Origin: Norana najaformis
Taxonomy: Eukaryota; Annelida; Clitellata; Crassiclitellata; Hormogastridae
Direction of reading: 5' to 3'
Assembly (NCBI GenBank): GCA_964023275.1
Contig: OZ029914.1
Coordinates: 35,638,424 to 35,702,423 of the forward strand
DNA: 64,000 bases
Shown here: piece by piece, positions 11,501 through 26,500 of the stretch
How positions within the stretch are numbered: position 1 is the first letter of the stretch
How the letters are laid out: the number at the start of each line of letters is the position of its first letter
Translations under genes and position numbers: made by a program
Notes under the pieces: generated by a model
What the model was told of the DNA's origin: nothing
Seen by the model: only the letters and a program-made list of their open reading frames with translations
The model's database searches: none

Positions 11501-14500
11501 TGTTAACTTTTTAACCTTTTCGTATACTAGATCATGTCTTCCAAGCTCCTGTAGTGCCTCCAGGTCATCACATTGCTCTTCCCACCACTTTTCTCTTGCC
11601 TTGTCCGTTGTTCTCCTTAGTTTATTGTTGAGTCTCTTATATTCCATTCTTGCTTCTTCTGTACTTTGGTGTTTCCATTTTCTTCTTCCTTCCATATCCT
11701 GAAGCATTTCTGTTGTGACCCATGGTTTTCGAGGGGCCACCCCCACCTGGAATCCCACCGTCTCCACTGCCTCTCTAAGCACTGTCTGCTTAAGTCTCCT
11801 CCATCTCTCCTCTGTTGATGCCATATTTCCTGTTTCCAAGCTTTCCTCTATCCTATTTGATAGTTCTTGACTCTTCATTTGTAGTTTTTCCTTATTCCAC
11901 TTCTGTCTTAGTATCCTTTTCTTCTTGAGGAATTTTAGTTGGAGGCAGAACGTCATGGCAACCAAGTTATGGTCCGTGTCCGCATCAGCTCCGGGTAGGG
12001 CTTTAGAGTTCTTTACACTATTCCTATATCTTTGTCTAACCATGATATAGTCCAGCTGGTAACGTGCCTCATCACCTGGCGACTTCCAAGTGTATCTGCG
12101 CCGTTTTTCCTGCTGAAACCAGGTATTTGATACCACTAATTCTTGACGTCGGCATATACTATGCATAAATTGGATCAGTTTAGTGGACCAAATGTTGAAA
12201 CCCTGCATTCTCATCCCTTGTAGCTTCTAAGGATATCTTGATATAAAACCCTGCTGATCTCAGACTTGTCGTAAAATCAGGCACCACTTCCAAACAGTTT
12301 CGCCAAAGAAAAAGTATACATACACAATTACAGTTAACTGTCCGATCGTTCTTCCTGAATATGCCTACTATAAAAAGCTGTAATACTGTTTGGTCATATG
12401 CATGCTGCAATTACCAAACAACTACTTTCTTTGTGTTTCTGGCAACAATAGTGCCTTATTTTTCGAAAAACGAGTAGCATTTCACGATTTTTAGCTCACG
12501 ATGCATAAGTATGTCTTCAATACAAACTGCCAGTTTGATTGCAAAATGACAATTGAAAATGCAGCCGGTTCCAATCATTACCTTGCCATAAGTTGCTGGA
12601 TGCCCAGGAGATGAAACCGTCCCAGGTGAACCCACCTGCATAAAATGAAACAACAGTAAGAACAGCCAAACCAATATTTCATATATAATTTGATGTCTGC
12701 ATCTGAGAAGCGTTATCTAAATGTCCAGCTGACAAACTTATATGGCTTTACTAAAACTTGCCTCTTTCACTCTGCTTAAAGTTCGTACGCCGTTTAGCTC
12801 TTGCAAGCCAGGGCTTTTCGGCTGCATTGCTTTGGAAATAAATACATCATGCATTTAGCAAGTAACTGAACACTGCAGTAAAAGGTACTAAGAGGAAATC
12901 TTGGCTTATAAAAGGCATGAAATTCCACTGGTATTTCAAACTAACAACAGACGTAATCGTTTGACACAGGAAAGCCTCTTAGAGAAGCGTTTAAATACAA
13001 TACAATACAACTTATATTTATAACTCGCCTTAATAAAACAATGTCTTACTCAAAGGACGCGTTACAACATAATAAATAATTATAGTACTGAGAGAATAAA
13101 TGAGTCTTAAGTTTAATTTAAAATTATCTATTGAAGAGCATCTTCGAATAGATTCAGGTAAAGAGTTCCACTCAGCTGGACCAGCTACTTCAAACATTCT
13201 TTTACCAAACTGTAGGTTAGCTCTTCTGACTTCAAAGCCCCCTTTTGAAGCCGAACGCAATCTTCTTCTGGACTCAGTGGAAGTACAAGGTTTAACTAGA
13301 GAGGACATGTAGGACGGGACAGAGCCTGACATAATTTTGAACATAAATAGACAGATTTTGAAAGATATGCGGGCCTGAATGGGTAACCAATGAAGTTGTT
13401 GTGAAGAATGAGTAATGTGATCTCGAGGGCCAAGGCTTTTAACTAGGCGAGCTGCAGCATGAATAACAGAGGTAAGCGGTGAAGAGTAAATAAACACTGA
13501 AGAGTAAAAAAAACACTGAAGAGTAAAAAGAATCCGTTAAGATTTTTAGATTCAGAAACCCTTAGTATCCTGTCCTCATATTATAAAAAGCCTTACCTTA
13601 TACATCATATTAACTGCTTGTCTGATATTCTCCTTATGTTTTGCCTACAACACATCACACAATATTCCTATGTTAAGATTCGAGATGACTCAACAAACAT
13701 CCTCCAATCATCATTCAACAAGAAATTCATGCAAAAATCCTCGTTAAATACATGTTTCAAACAGTTCGCTCCTTTCCAAGGGTCCCCCATTGCTAACGAC
13801 CACAGATCGCATTCTGATACCCGGCATGTTGTATAAGACATGTTGTATTAGAACTTTCGGCTTAAGCGCCGATAAGGCGGTCGGGCTTCCCAAAAATACA
13901 CGTACGTCTGCCTCCACGTTCATGCATTGCATCTAGTCTTCAAGCCCTTAGATTATCCTCGCCTTCGCTTGAACGAGTATACAGACGTTCTGGCGACCTT
14001 TCTGTCCTGAGTAAACTAAAGACCTGTCAGTGGATATCACAGCCAACTTATGTCCTGCAAGAAACAATATCTGTCCTCTTTTATTTACCTCAATTCAACC
14101 AATCCTCGACATCTTTAGAAAACCATTAACAATCTTCTTCACTGAGCTGCTCTCATCCTGTCCCAAACTCTATCACATCTCCATACGTTACCAATTTCTT
14201 TGCATCCTTCTTCACCCACGAATTCTTCTCCTTCAGCATTCTACCCCAGATATATTCCTTTGGATCATCAGGAGGATTGTAGTGGATAATCCAGTTGATA
14301 TTTTTCATGTCTACACCTAGTTCACTCCAAACTTGACTATTGCAACTCTTTCTTTCTGACATTGATTCATCTCAAATAAAACGTCTACAAACAATTCAGA
14401 AAGCTCTTGCACGTGCAGTTGCCAAAGCGCTACTGCATAATCTCAGTGCTCAAAATCATTTTATTGGCTTAAGACCCCTTTGCGCATCCACTACAAAATT

Positions 14501-17500
14501 GTATCTCTTATACATGCAATGCCTTTCAAACTTCCCAACCCTCTTACGTAAATTAGCCAGCTATTCACTATCCAACCGTCCAGATCTATTCGCTCTTCCT
14601 CATACCTTTCTCCATCTCGACCTCAGTCTCCTCCTCTCAAATTCTACAACCGCTCCTCAATCTACGCGGTGCCAGCTCTTTGGAAAGAACTTACGAAAGA
14701 CCACCGCCAGTTCTCACATCCCCCTTCCTCGTCTGCCAATACGAGCATTTTTTCGCTGCCCTCTTTCCGCCAGCCTTTCACTCAGCACAGAAAACTGAAA
14801 TTTTCAAGCTACCGTCCATCTACTCCTGCGCGATGATCATCTCATGACCACTGTCAATAACGATTTCTACCGTGGCACCATTCCGGACTCTGACCTGGCA
14901 CCAAAACTGACCAAACATGTCCAGTTCTGGCCATTGCGGAATTGATTTGATATTGCTACGGTGAATAACCTCGTCTCCCTGACGCGGTTTTTGTTTGGCG
15001 CAGAGAAATGTAAGAGATTTGCATTTATATTTCAGGTTCTCAATCAGCAAACGAAAAGTCTTTAAGTTCTGGATGACAGACAGTAAGTAATAGATATGCA
15101 TAATCTGACTTCATTATAAACCGAAAACTGATACCAGGTAAAAGGTACTTTGTGGAACTGTTTATAAAGACTCCAAAGTCACAAAACACCCTTTATCAAA
15201 GCAGCCTTAATGTTCATGATTGTGTACTTGCAATAAAGCCTGGTAAGATAATCAGATACTTCATTACATGATTTCGTGGATGCAGTATCTTATTTAATGT
15301 GACCCTAATTTAATAAACAGACTTATGTGGAACTTTAATCTGAATGCACTAGTCATTAATCAATGGTGCTCTGAAGTGAAGTAAAGTGAAATAAAGTTAA
15401 ACCGCAGGCTATATTAACATGTTAAAGAAGTCCATTTGCATTCTGAGAGGTCAGTGACACAGTGGCCGAGCCAGCAGCATATTTGTCTAGTAAAGTATTG
15501 ATCAAGGGTTTTATCATGCCTAATTTTAATTAGGAATCTTGGATAAGCAAATTTTTTTTAAATTGGCCTCTTCAACTAAAGCCAAATTTGGTATCATTGT
15601 CAGCTTGGAAGTAGATGCCAAGCCGAGACATTTGGCAGCATCCACTGAACAAATGAAAAAGTAATCGAGTGCCTTCTCTTCATAAACAATACAGTGGCAA
15701 AGAAGTCAACTACCTTTCTTTACAAATTGCACAGCTAGACAACAAACAGCTGATTTAACTTGACATAGCGGAATTGGACTAGTGACAAGGCAAATGTGCT
15801 ACACAGTCTTTTTCAATGTGCTACAGGTAAAGTCAACACTAAAGCTCAAGTACTTGAGACATGAAAGGAAAACCAAACTCACACGTCGTAGCGCCTGTTT
15901 TCCAGTTGGTGGCGGAGAAGATGGCGGAGAAGTTGGAGCAGAACCAAACTTTGCTTCAGTCATGATTTCCTAAGAAAAAAACAAACAGCAAAAAAGCAAA
16001 TTTTGCCATTTCTTCTTCTTCAGTGGTCAACGGCATTCAAACATTTTACTCTTTCAAAAGTCAGGTTTCCTAATGCACTGAATAAAAGGTCATGTAACTT
16101 TAAAAAAATTTCAACATTTGCAGCTTAAACTATTTTAGGATACGTCATGTAACTTTAAAAAAATTTCAACATTTGCAGCTTAAACTATTTTAGGATAGTT
16201 TGTTAAGTAGACTGCATATAGTTGGTAGTTTAATTACTAGTTATGATGGAGCTTTTATCCTTGGCTAAGACAAAAACCAACAAAACCGAAATAGCTAGAT
16301 CCAATTAAATGGGGCTAGTAATTATAACTTTAAAATTCTGTAAATGAAGCCATGTAATAACAGTGATTGACCCAATTGTGTAACCTCTGGTGTAAGGTTA
16401 AGCATATTACAAACTGAATAATCGAGATTGTTGTCATTCTAGCCTAAGAGAGGAACACCAAAGAATTGTATGTAATCATTGTCATTATTTTTATTATTGC
16501 TATGATATTCAGTAGTTCTTCAAAAATAATTATCTACACTCGTAAATAAAAAATAAATTTAACTGATAAGTATTCTTAACACATTAAACGGTTAATGTTA
16601 GTTGTTTATTATTATTATTATTAAAAATTATTATTATTATTAAAATTATTATTATTATTATCATCATTGTTATTATCTTGTTCTTGTCATGAAGGTCCTC
16701 TTTAAGCATATGACTCTATAATTAATTATAGACCTATATTTAAGATTCATCTTCCTTCAGTCTAAGGCTGCTATTATCTGCTACCTAGAAGATACCTATC
16801 TAGAATGGCTAAATCAAGTAGGTAACCAGATTTCAGAAAAAGAGACATCCTCACATCTATAACTTCACTGATGAGCGCATCCATATCTTTCTTTTCTTTC
16901 CTGTCCTATAACAGACAAACCGCTCTTACCAAATCTCAGCTCTTATTTAGACTAAACCTGGGTTCAGCTTAACAGAGATGCATCTATATGACTACTAACA
17001 CTTACAGTCATAAGCATTCGATATAATACCATATCATCAAAGTCCGGCCACATAAGACAGGTGTAACTGGCACCATTAATATTAATTCAGTTTAAAAGTC
17101 ATATCAGTCAGGAATCAATCAGATGCAATTCAGAAACTGTCTTTTTTGCTGAATGAATAAAATCCAGCAAGACTGGGCAAGTAAATGATCTAACAGAAAT
17201 GAATTAAAATGTAGAGTGCCTCTTAAATTTCAGCCAAACATAGCCCGGTGATGAGCAGAGGATTCTGGTGGTAGGCAAGAAATTATATTAATAGCTGTGC
17301 TTCAAAGTCAGGCATGTCGAGGAAGGGTGATGGTACATCCTAGGCCCAGTTGCTTTGGCCATTGCATCAGCCAGTGTAGCTAGGCTGATGATGGCGATGG
17401 TAATTTGAGGTCCACCCCTGTGACCAATACATGAGCCAATGTAAATACTGTCTGTTTACTCATCCAGTGAGTAATCAGGAAAATGCCTGCAATAACTTCT

Positions 17501-20500
17501 TCTCCTAGCATCTGTTTCTTCTGCCAAATTTCCAGCATACGTTTCTGCAAGATGTGAGGCGGAATTCACATTCACGCAGAATTCATTAAGAATGCACATT
17601 ATGACACTAAGTCAGCGTTGCATGTTGGGTCATTGGATTGTCCAAATAAATACATTTCCTGCATACAGCAACTTTGCATGTGAGAAACAAATTCAGATTC
17701 AAACAAAGATCGTGTTAGGTCAAACCCAGAAACATCAGTGGCAGACCATTCGTGAAGAGAACTGCATTTGGAGGACAATGTAGCCACAAACTCAGTTAGA
17801 GCAGACTGATAACAGGAGGTTGTAAATCTAACTGCGACCAGCATAGGAAAGGAAACAGAGGCATTTCATCCAAGAAATATTGAATACCATACATTAAAGC
17901 AACAAACATCATTAGCATTTCAGAAATGGAAGTTGTTGAGTTTTACTATACCATGAGTCTACAACAGATGTAATAAAATGTGTTATTGTCCGCCGACTTA
18001 CCAAATAGCATACAAAACAGCTTATGGGAACCCAGATAATGAGCGACAGTATCACTATGGTCCACACAATGTTGTTTCGCATAAATCTGACTACAATAAG
18101 AAGCACAGCATAAAAGAAGTGCAACTAATTTTACGAAATTAAACAGCAATATAAAAGTAAAAACTATATATGCACACAACTACTGACACTCAAAAGCCTA
18201 CAGCAGCAAAAGCAAAAGATACCAGAAAATAAGAATACAAGAACTGCAGCTATGCAGAAAAAACATAAAGCTACAAAGAACTAGATACAAAGCAATAAAA
18301 ACTAATAATAATTACTAGTTACAAAAGACTAAAGTTAACAGATAAAGAAAACTACACATGGAAACACAAGAAAACTACACATGGAGACACTGCTTACCAC
18401 CTCACTTATTGTCTTCTAACATCATCCAAATCATGATTTGCATAATAATCAATGGCCCAATTAGACTGTAGTCCATTCACTAGTAGGGTGGCTTGGCTAC
18501 TGGACTCCTGTCTAAAGATGCAGAAACAATAAATCAGATCTGTCCAATCTTGGAAAAACTGACTGTATGCAAAACACAAGTTCCTTGGCAAACTCAAGGA
18601 ACAGCTTGTCTGATACTTTCCACCTGGAGGGTTCTAAATCATGTCAGTTCCCGAAGATGAAACCCACAGGAAGGAAACAGGAGAAGTACTGATCTATAAA
18701 TTCACTGCCTGGCAAACAAGGAATTCCTCATTCATGTCTGTATCCTCTTGTCCTTCAACAGATATGTTCTTATACATAGCAACAGGTATGGTAAGTCATT
18801 AGTCACCATAAACTACCTGTATACACCTGGAGCATATAGGAACAGGTATTTATAAAGCCATGAAAAGCAGACCAGGTAATGCGCCAATGCCGACTTTGAT
18901 TAAACACGATCTACCGTTGTTATTGTCAATTTCAGTGCATAATACTGTTTTCCTCTGAAGTGTTGCTACAAATATGTGTGATTACATAACATGCAATACT
19001 ACTACTACCATTACCACTACTACTCCAACAACTAATAATAATAAAAATAAGAATAACAATAATAATAATAAAAATTTTGACAAGTGAACAGAGACATACA
19101 AATCAACAATTATGCGTCATATTATGTAATGTCTTGTGAAGTAAAAAGACATTTATATAGTTCCAAAAGATGCTCTGCTTCAGCTTGGTTGGCAGAGGTC
19201 CGTTTCAGCAGCACAACCCTAGTCTTGCAATGCTCTGATTGCTCTAACTGTGACCAGTAAAGGAAAGGGAAACAGAGACATTTCAAACAAGAAACATTGA
19301 ATATCATTCATTAAAGCAACAAGCATCTTTAACATTTTTCATAAATGGAAGTTGTTGAGTTTTACTATACTTTCTTTATATAGTTTTACTATCTTTCCTC
19401 ACTTTTCAGCTCTCAAACCCCAAGAATAATTTCCTAGAGACAAATATTTGTAATAATTAGGGCATTGGCCTATTTTAAAAAATTTGAAAGAGGAAAGCTG
19501 CAGAAAATTTCCGAATAGTTTGTTGCACAGAGTAAAACTTGCTACAACTGTTTCTGTGTCCAGGCATCATCTATCCTTGCCCTCTGCCTGTTAATTCTCA
19601 CAATTTGTACTGATACCGTTACCTCAACTCAAGATTACTCCTACTTTCTCGTCTGGGAGCATGCATTTCTGAGTCGAAATTAGAAAGAAGAACTATACAA
19701 ATAATGTAATAATACGGCTCCATCAGTAATGCAGAAATTGTTAGAGACTACTGGTGTGGTTCTTACCAAATCCAGTAGGTGAAGACAGATCCAAAATCTT
19801 CCAAAGCTTTGCAATTGGGCTTTGTGTTGACTTTATGCATACACCCTTAAAACCATAAAAACTGATATCAAAATGATACGTCTTTTAACAGTGATAGCAA
19901 ACAGTAATCAAATGCTTCAGAGATTGTACCAGAACCAGGTTTTAAGTTACCTAATTTCTCCTAAACATTTACAGAAAATGACGGTTGGTACATCACTGGT
20001 GAGTTCAAAGGACACTTGTCAAAAATTACAAGCACGCCCATCCCATGGTCACTCATGATGCATCATTCAGAAAAGACAGCAGAAACCAAGAGATACAGAC
20101 CGAGACTACAAAATGACAGAAGGGCAGTTCACAATGAAAGATGAAGCTCACTTTGCTATTGCAGGTTCCAAACACGCAAGCCATTCCTTCTGGCAGAAAC
20201 TCATAAACACCTTTCTTAAACAGTGGAAGGCAAGAGCCTTTTGCGTCAATGCAACATCTCTTGCAGGCATTTTCCTCTGGAGAAATCAAAACAGAGGCAA
20301 CACATTACAGGTATAGGAAATAACCAGTTTATACATTTATACAAGCATTATGAAATGGCAATGCTCAAGACATAGGACAATCATGTAATGTAATGTAACA
20401 AACATTTATATAGCGCCTTTCAACCATCTCTCAAAAGCACAGGTCACATGCTATCCAAATGATCTAAACAAGTGTGTCTGAAGGTGAACAGAAAATGAAT

Positions 20501-23500
20501 GTTGAGTTAAACTAAGAGGCAACAGAGAAAAACGAGGAAACTCCACACGAGACAGCCATTCCACGTATACACTCCAAGGTGGCGCCACTGAAAGACCGGA
20601 TGTATATACCGACATATACACATAAATACATATATACAGTGCATGTGTCAAATCGGTTGATGAATATAGATATGTGTATGTACATATGCTGTATGAATGC
20701 ATGTATGTGACAGTCATACATATACATATTCATAATGAGTGTATATATGTATCTATGTACAACTCATGAATGTTATTCACTGGACTATGGGCAGCATTCA
20801 ATGCCACCATGAGGCATTGACCCAGACTGAGTATATACACTGTAGCATCATCCTTACTCCAACATCCACAAATATGGTAACCCACATAATTTCCTCCTCT
20901 GAAATGAAACTAAGTATGTTTGAAAGGAAAGAAAGGAAATATGGCCTGTTACCTGTGTCACAACTGCATGTTGTGAAGCCATGCATGTTACAAAGACTTT
21001 CGCACACACCATTCTTACAAGTTCCTCTGCACAGAGAAACACAACAAGACAAACCAAAATATAATGCATTGCAACAATATAATTATTTAAAATTTTGAAA
21101 TCCTATAAATGTATCAAACACGGATGTTTACAAATTTCTAGACTAGAAAGTCATGTTTGTAGAAAGCAGACACTATTGGAATCTGACAATGCATGTCTGC
21201 TAATCAATCACATTCCCCGTACCCTAAAACTGCGCCCTATTGAAGTTACTAGACAAACTGGGTGGTACCAGCTGCAAGGAAAGTGCTTCGACCAAACACA
21301 GTTAATCTCAGTACCACTTCAAACTAGATTGCTAGCTACTATCACATATTACCCTAAGAGTTGTAGATTTCTATAAAATTGGGCAATACCACCTATCCAC
21401 GAGGTTTCAAAGTTCTTTGTTGAAACATTTGCTACCTTTAATCGTAATGCTACATTACTGGACACATTGGCATAACTATAAGCCCAAAGGTTCACAAATG
21501 CCTTCTTAGAGTTTATACACCTAAATTCAGCATAAAAAGGCCCTTTCAAGTCACTCAAGGAGATCTGAAATTCAAAAGTGAGCTAACCATTGGACATTTA
21601 AATAAAACCTTCGGGTGCCAATTATCAAAAGTTTAAAAAAAACTAGACCCTTTCTCTGATAATGAATGCCTTTCTACCAGTAAGTCTGAACCACATAAAT
21701 TATTTTCAAAAGGCTGAATTTTAAATTACACAAGGCATAAAAAGCAATAAGAAGAAATATAATAATCTAGACTAAAAGAAACACATTTTGGTCTTTACTT
21801 ATTGAAACATTCTGTTCCATCAGACCTTATCTTTGAAGCCGGACAATCGGCACTAATTCCGCTACAGAAAGAAGTCAAAGAACATAACAGCAACAAACCA
21901 TGTGTTTAGCAACACTTACAAGAATCCCAATCAAAGCTGAATAATATGTAATATGTTTTATGTTCGTGCTTGTACATTTATCCAAAGTATACACTTCAGC
22001 ATTATCTGTCCCTGATTACATATCTCTTCCCTCGGCAACATAGGGTGAATGTCTGAAATGTAGTTGGTTAAAACATTGAAACCACGTGACTTAAGACAGG
22101 CCGAAGATGATATTGAAGCAGAAGAAATGAGTAGACCTTGTGAAGGTGTCTAAGAAATTAGTAAACACACTGAACAAGAATTTCATAATGATATAATAAG
22201 ACTTATACCATCATGAAATTAAATATTGATACTGGTTAAGAAATAACAATACCAACAATCATTTAAAATAAATATAATTATTACTGATAAGATAATTGTT
22301 TGACAGATGCAAAAATGCAATCATACAAATAATGCAGTCGTTAATTAAATGCGCAAGGAACAAAACAGTCAGAATAATATTCAATAAGAAGAGATTTTTG
22401 TCTGCTAGAAGGGGAGATCTAATCTACTCTAAGAATGCGTGAATACATTGGTGGAAGGTCCAATGTTTTCTGAATCAGATCAACTACATGCGGAACGACT
22501 TGCACTGTATGCCCATATGAAGACGGATTGAGTTTAAGTTGATTTATGCTGATATATAAAGTCTGGCTGGCCGGCTGTGCTCCACCCTGTCTTAGAAAAC
22601 CATGCATTTCAGTGTCATCTGTCTCTGACTGCAGATCTCTGCTCTGCAACACAGGGTGATCTCCTTGTTCCATCGTCCTCTACTTCCACAATGCAAAATG
22701 GAAGCTTTGCCAAGGTCGACCCAATATTCTGAAACAGACTTCCAGGCAACCTGCTACACGAGCTTCTTGTCCGTTCTATTCGTGTATCTCGGCAGCGGTT
22801 GAAGACCATTTTACTTGATTGTGGTCTTGCATTGTCAGGTCAGGCGCAGTCTGATGAATTTTCTTTAAGAGGCGTTATATAAATCTCTCCTTATCTGCAT
22901 GGACTTAGATCTGGCTCTTCCTCTAGCTTAGACACTAGCGTCATTATGCGTCCCTCAAGGCTCAGTACTCGAGCCGTTATTTTACAACCTCTATGCGGCT
23001 GATTTGACTCAACTCACCTCTTATGTTTGGGAGCGCGGGTTCATCAATACTCTGGCGACATCAACCTGTTGTAATATTGTGACATTCGGGATTAGAGAGA
23101 CAGCCTATAAAACCAGGGAACCAGAAGTTAGGTTAGGAAAGAACAGACGTCATGAACGTGCGCAATAAGGGCGGACAAATACAATATCTGGCGACGAGGA
23201 TATTTTACAAATACTCGTAAAAATGTTGGACCTTGGGGCAATACCCCAATTCGCGCCGTTTTTGAGTGACGTGGACCCGGCTTCATCGGCATTTCGGTGG
23301 AAGAAATGAACCGATAGATTCGAAAATCTCATGACGGCGCTCAACATAACTGATAACAATCGCAAACGTGCCCTCCTCCTCCACCTACCTGGCGAAACAG
23401 TTTATGACATCTTTGAAGGCCTGGTCGTGGAAACAGTACCGGGTGACGCCGACACAGGTGAGAATAACGCATACGCTACGACGAAACGTGCGCTTGATGA

Positions 23501-26500
23501 ACACTTTAGTCCAAAGAAAAACGTCGAGTTCGAAATATAACATTCGCTTAGCCAGACAAAATACTGATGAAACCACGGACGCTTTTCATGCAAGGCTTCG
23601 CTCGCTGGCCAAAAGTTGCACTTCAACGAGGCTGCGAAGACGAGGTCTTGCAGACTTTGAAATGACGCTGAAAGTTTTGTTAGACACAGCCCGTGCAATG
23701 GAGACGTCTGAACGACAGGTGAAGTCATTGAAACAGGTTTCGGTGAGCGAGATACCAACAACCACAAGATCGCTCGAGTGGTCAGTCAACCAAGACAACA
23801 CGTCAAGAAACTGAGATCTACTGAACAGGTATGTCGTAATTGTGGTCTTCTGTATCCACACCCCGGTGGGAAAATGCAGTGCTCAGCATGGGGGAAAACC
23901 TGTTTTGCAAGCAATAAACAAAACCACTTCCAGAGACAATGTTGTAGCATCATGAAGTTTCAACGATCGATATCACAAGGTAAAAGAAACACTGTTCAGA
24001 ATATGACCAGAGCTATACAACAAGTTCGTCAAGTACGTGAGGAAATGCAGGAAGATGTGAGCGATGAAGAGACAGAAGATGAGTATGTATTCGTTATTGA
24101 AGAAAAGGAAAAGATGAAACAACCGTATGCCTGTGTCCTTGTTAATGGTTTCTCAGTTGAGATGATGATTGATTCAGGTGCCAGTGTCAATATCATAGAC
24201 GAAAATATGTTCCAAACATTCCTGATTCTCCGAATCTGAATCTGTCGCAGACTAGAATACATTCATACGCATCTAAATCACCAATAGATATAATAGGTTA
24301 TTTTGAAACTAAAGTGAGGCAAAAAAGAAACGCCACAAACGCCGTGTTTCATGTTGCCAGAGGAAACAAAGGATCACTGTTGCGCTTCACGAGTGCATTG
24401 GAATCATTAAAATCCACCTCAATGCCATAGAACCAATGGAACCAATAACGACTGAGTGGCTGACAAACAAATAGCCTCAGATCTTTGAAGGAACAGGCAA
24501 GCTGAACAACTTCAAGGTAAAACTTCACACGAATGAAAGTGTTAAACCATCGGCACAATAACACAGAAGGGTACCGTTCCACATACGCAAGAAGGTAGAA
24601 GACGAACTGAATCTTCTGCTTAAACAATGCATTATTAAACGAGTCAATGGACGAACGCCTTGGATGTCACCCATAGTAACACCAGTAAAGCCTAAAAAAC
24701 AGATAAAGTACGCATTTGTGTCGACATTCGACAAGCGAATAGAATCATTCTTCGTAAACGGCATGTGACTCCAACTCAAGAAGACATCATCAGTGACCTA
24801 AATGGGGCGAAGAAATTTTCAAAGTTGGATCTTCGTGCTGGTTACCATCAACTGGAACTAGATCCTGCTAGCCGTTACATCACAACGTTTACTACCCATA
24901 TCGGTTTGTTCCGCTACAAGAGATTAAATTTTCGGATTTCTTCAGCCAGCGAAGTGTTTCAAAATACCATAGCGCAGGTGTTTGATGGTATCCCTGGTGA
25001 TATGAATATCAGCGATGACATAATCGTATATGGTTGTACAGCTGCAGAACATGACAAGAATCTACTTGCTGTTATTACACGGTTACTGGATTGCGGCTTA
25101 ACTTTTAATAAGAACAAGTGTGAGTTGAACAAAACGAAACTTATCTTCTTTGAACATGTATTCTCAGAGAAAGGAGTTGGTGTTGATGCTGAAAAGGTTG
25201 ATGCTCTAGTAAAGGTCATATCGCCGACAAACGCAACAGAGGATAGAAGCCAGCTCGGAATGATAAATTACAGTTCGCGGTTCATTCAAGACTATGCAAC
25301 AAAGACTGAACCTTTAAGTAAGCTAACCAAAGCGGATGTACCGTTCATATTGGGGACCTGTTGAACATAAAGCATTTAATGAGCTCAAAACATGCTTGTG
25401 TCAGAATGCAGTTACGGCTTATTATGATCCGAATAAGCGGTCAAACGTCACAGTTGATGCGAGCCCTGTGGGTCTTAGTCCTATTCTTGCCCAACAGTAT
25501 GATCAAGATAGAATGCAAGTAGTCGCCTATGTTAGCCGATCTTTGACAGATGTTGAGATGCGTTACTCTCAGACATAATGTGAAGCACTGGCATGCGTCT
25601 GGGCATGCGAACGTTTACACAGATATTTGTATGGATGTTCTTTCGACATGATTACAGACCACAAACCGCTTGAGGCTATATATGGGAATCCTCGATGCAA
25701 ATTATCTGCAAGAATGGAAAGCTGGAGCATTAGGTTGCAGCCGTATGACTTTAGGATCATTCACAAAGCTGGAAAAGATAATCCTGCTGACTACATGCCT
25801 CGACACCCAATGACCGACAGAGGAGAAAGAGACGACAGATCAGAAAAGATCTCTGAGGAATATATTAATTTTATCATTCACAACGCTGTTCGTAAAGAAC
25901 AGATTGAAGAAGCAACCATGGGTGATCAGATGCTGCAGAAAGTTCTTGAATGCATTAAATCTAACAACTGGAGTGAAGCACGCAAGTCAAGTCTTCGGCA
26001 GTACTACCATGTCAGAGATGAACTATGTTTATCAGCAGATGCGAAGGTGTTGTTGAGAGGTACTCCAATCGTGGTACGGGAAAGTCTACAAAAGGAAATC
26101 AAAAGATTGTCACGTGAAGGTCATCAAGGCATAACAAAGACAAAGAAACTTCTCAGACAGAAAGTTCGGTTTCCTGGTATAGCCAAAGCGGCAAGAAGAC
26201 GCATTGAGAAAATGCCTATCTTGCCAAGCAGCCACACCGGAAACGTCTTCAGAACCGTTGCAGATGTCATCACTACCAAAAGGTCCGTGGCAGGACCTGT
26301 CGACTGATTGTGTGGTCCATTGCCAAGCAGAGAATACTTACTTGTTATCATGGATGACTATTCAATGTATCCAGTCGTCGAGATAGTCACTACAACGTCG
26401 GCCAACGCAGTGATTCCAGTATTTGATGGAATTTTCTCAATGTTCGGAAAACCAGTGACAGTAAAAAGTGACAATGGCCCTCCATTCAACAGTGACCAAT

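Larger units (their letters stand above)
19053..23950. repeat. Segmental duplication copy 2
   Basis: Collinear with 1-4,904. The best internal markers are exons 16-18 and the gypsy 5' end. Copies 1 and 2 share a 2-bp gag deletion absent from copy 3. Confidence 0.9.

Noticed and set aside
17599..17844. Possible tail exon following the transmembrane exon
   Set aside because: An acceptor is present but the phase-0 frame hits a stop after 11 codons, whereas direct joining to 15,969 is open.
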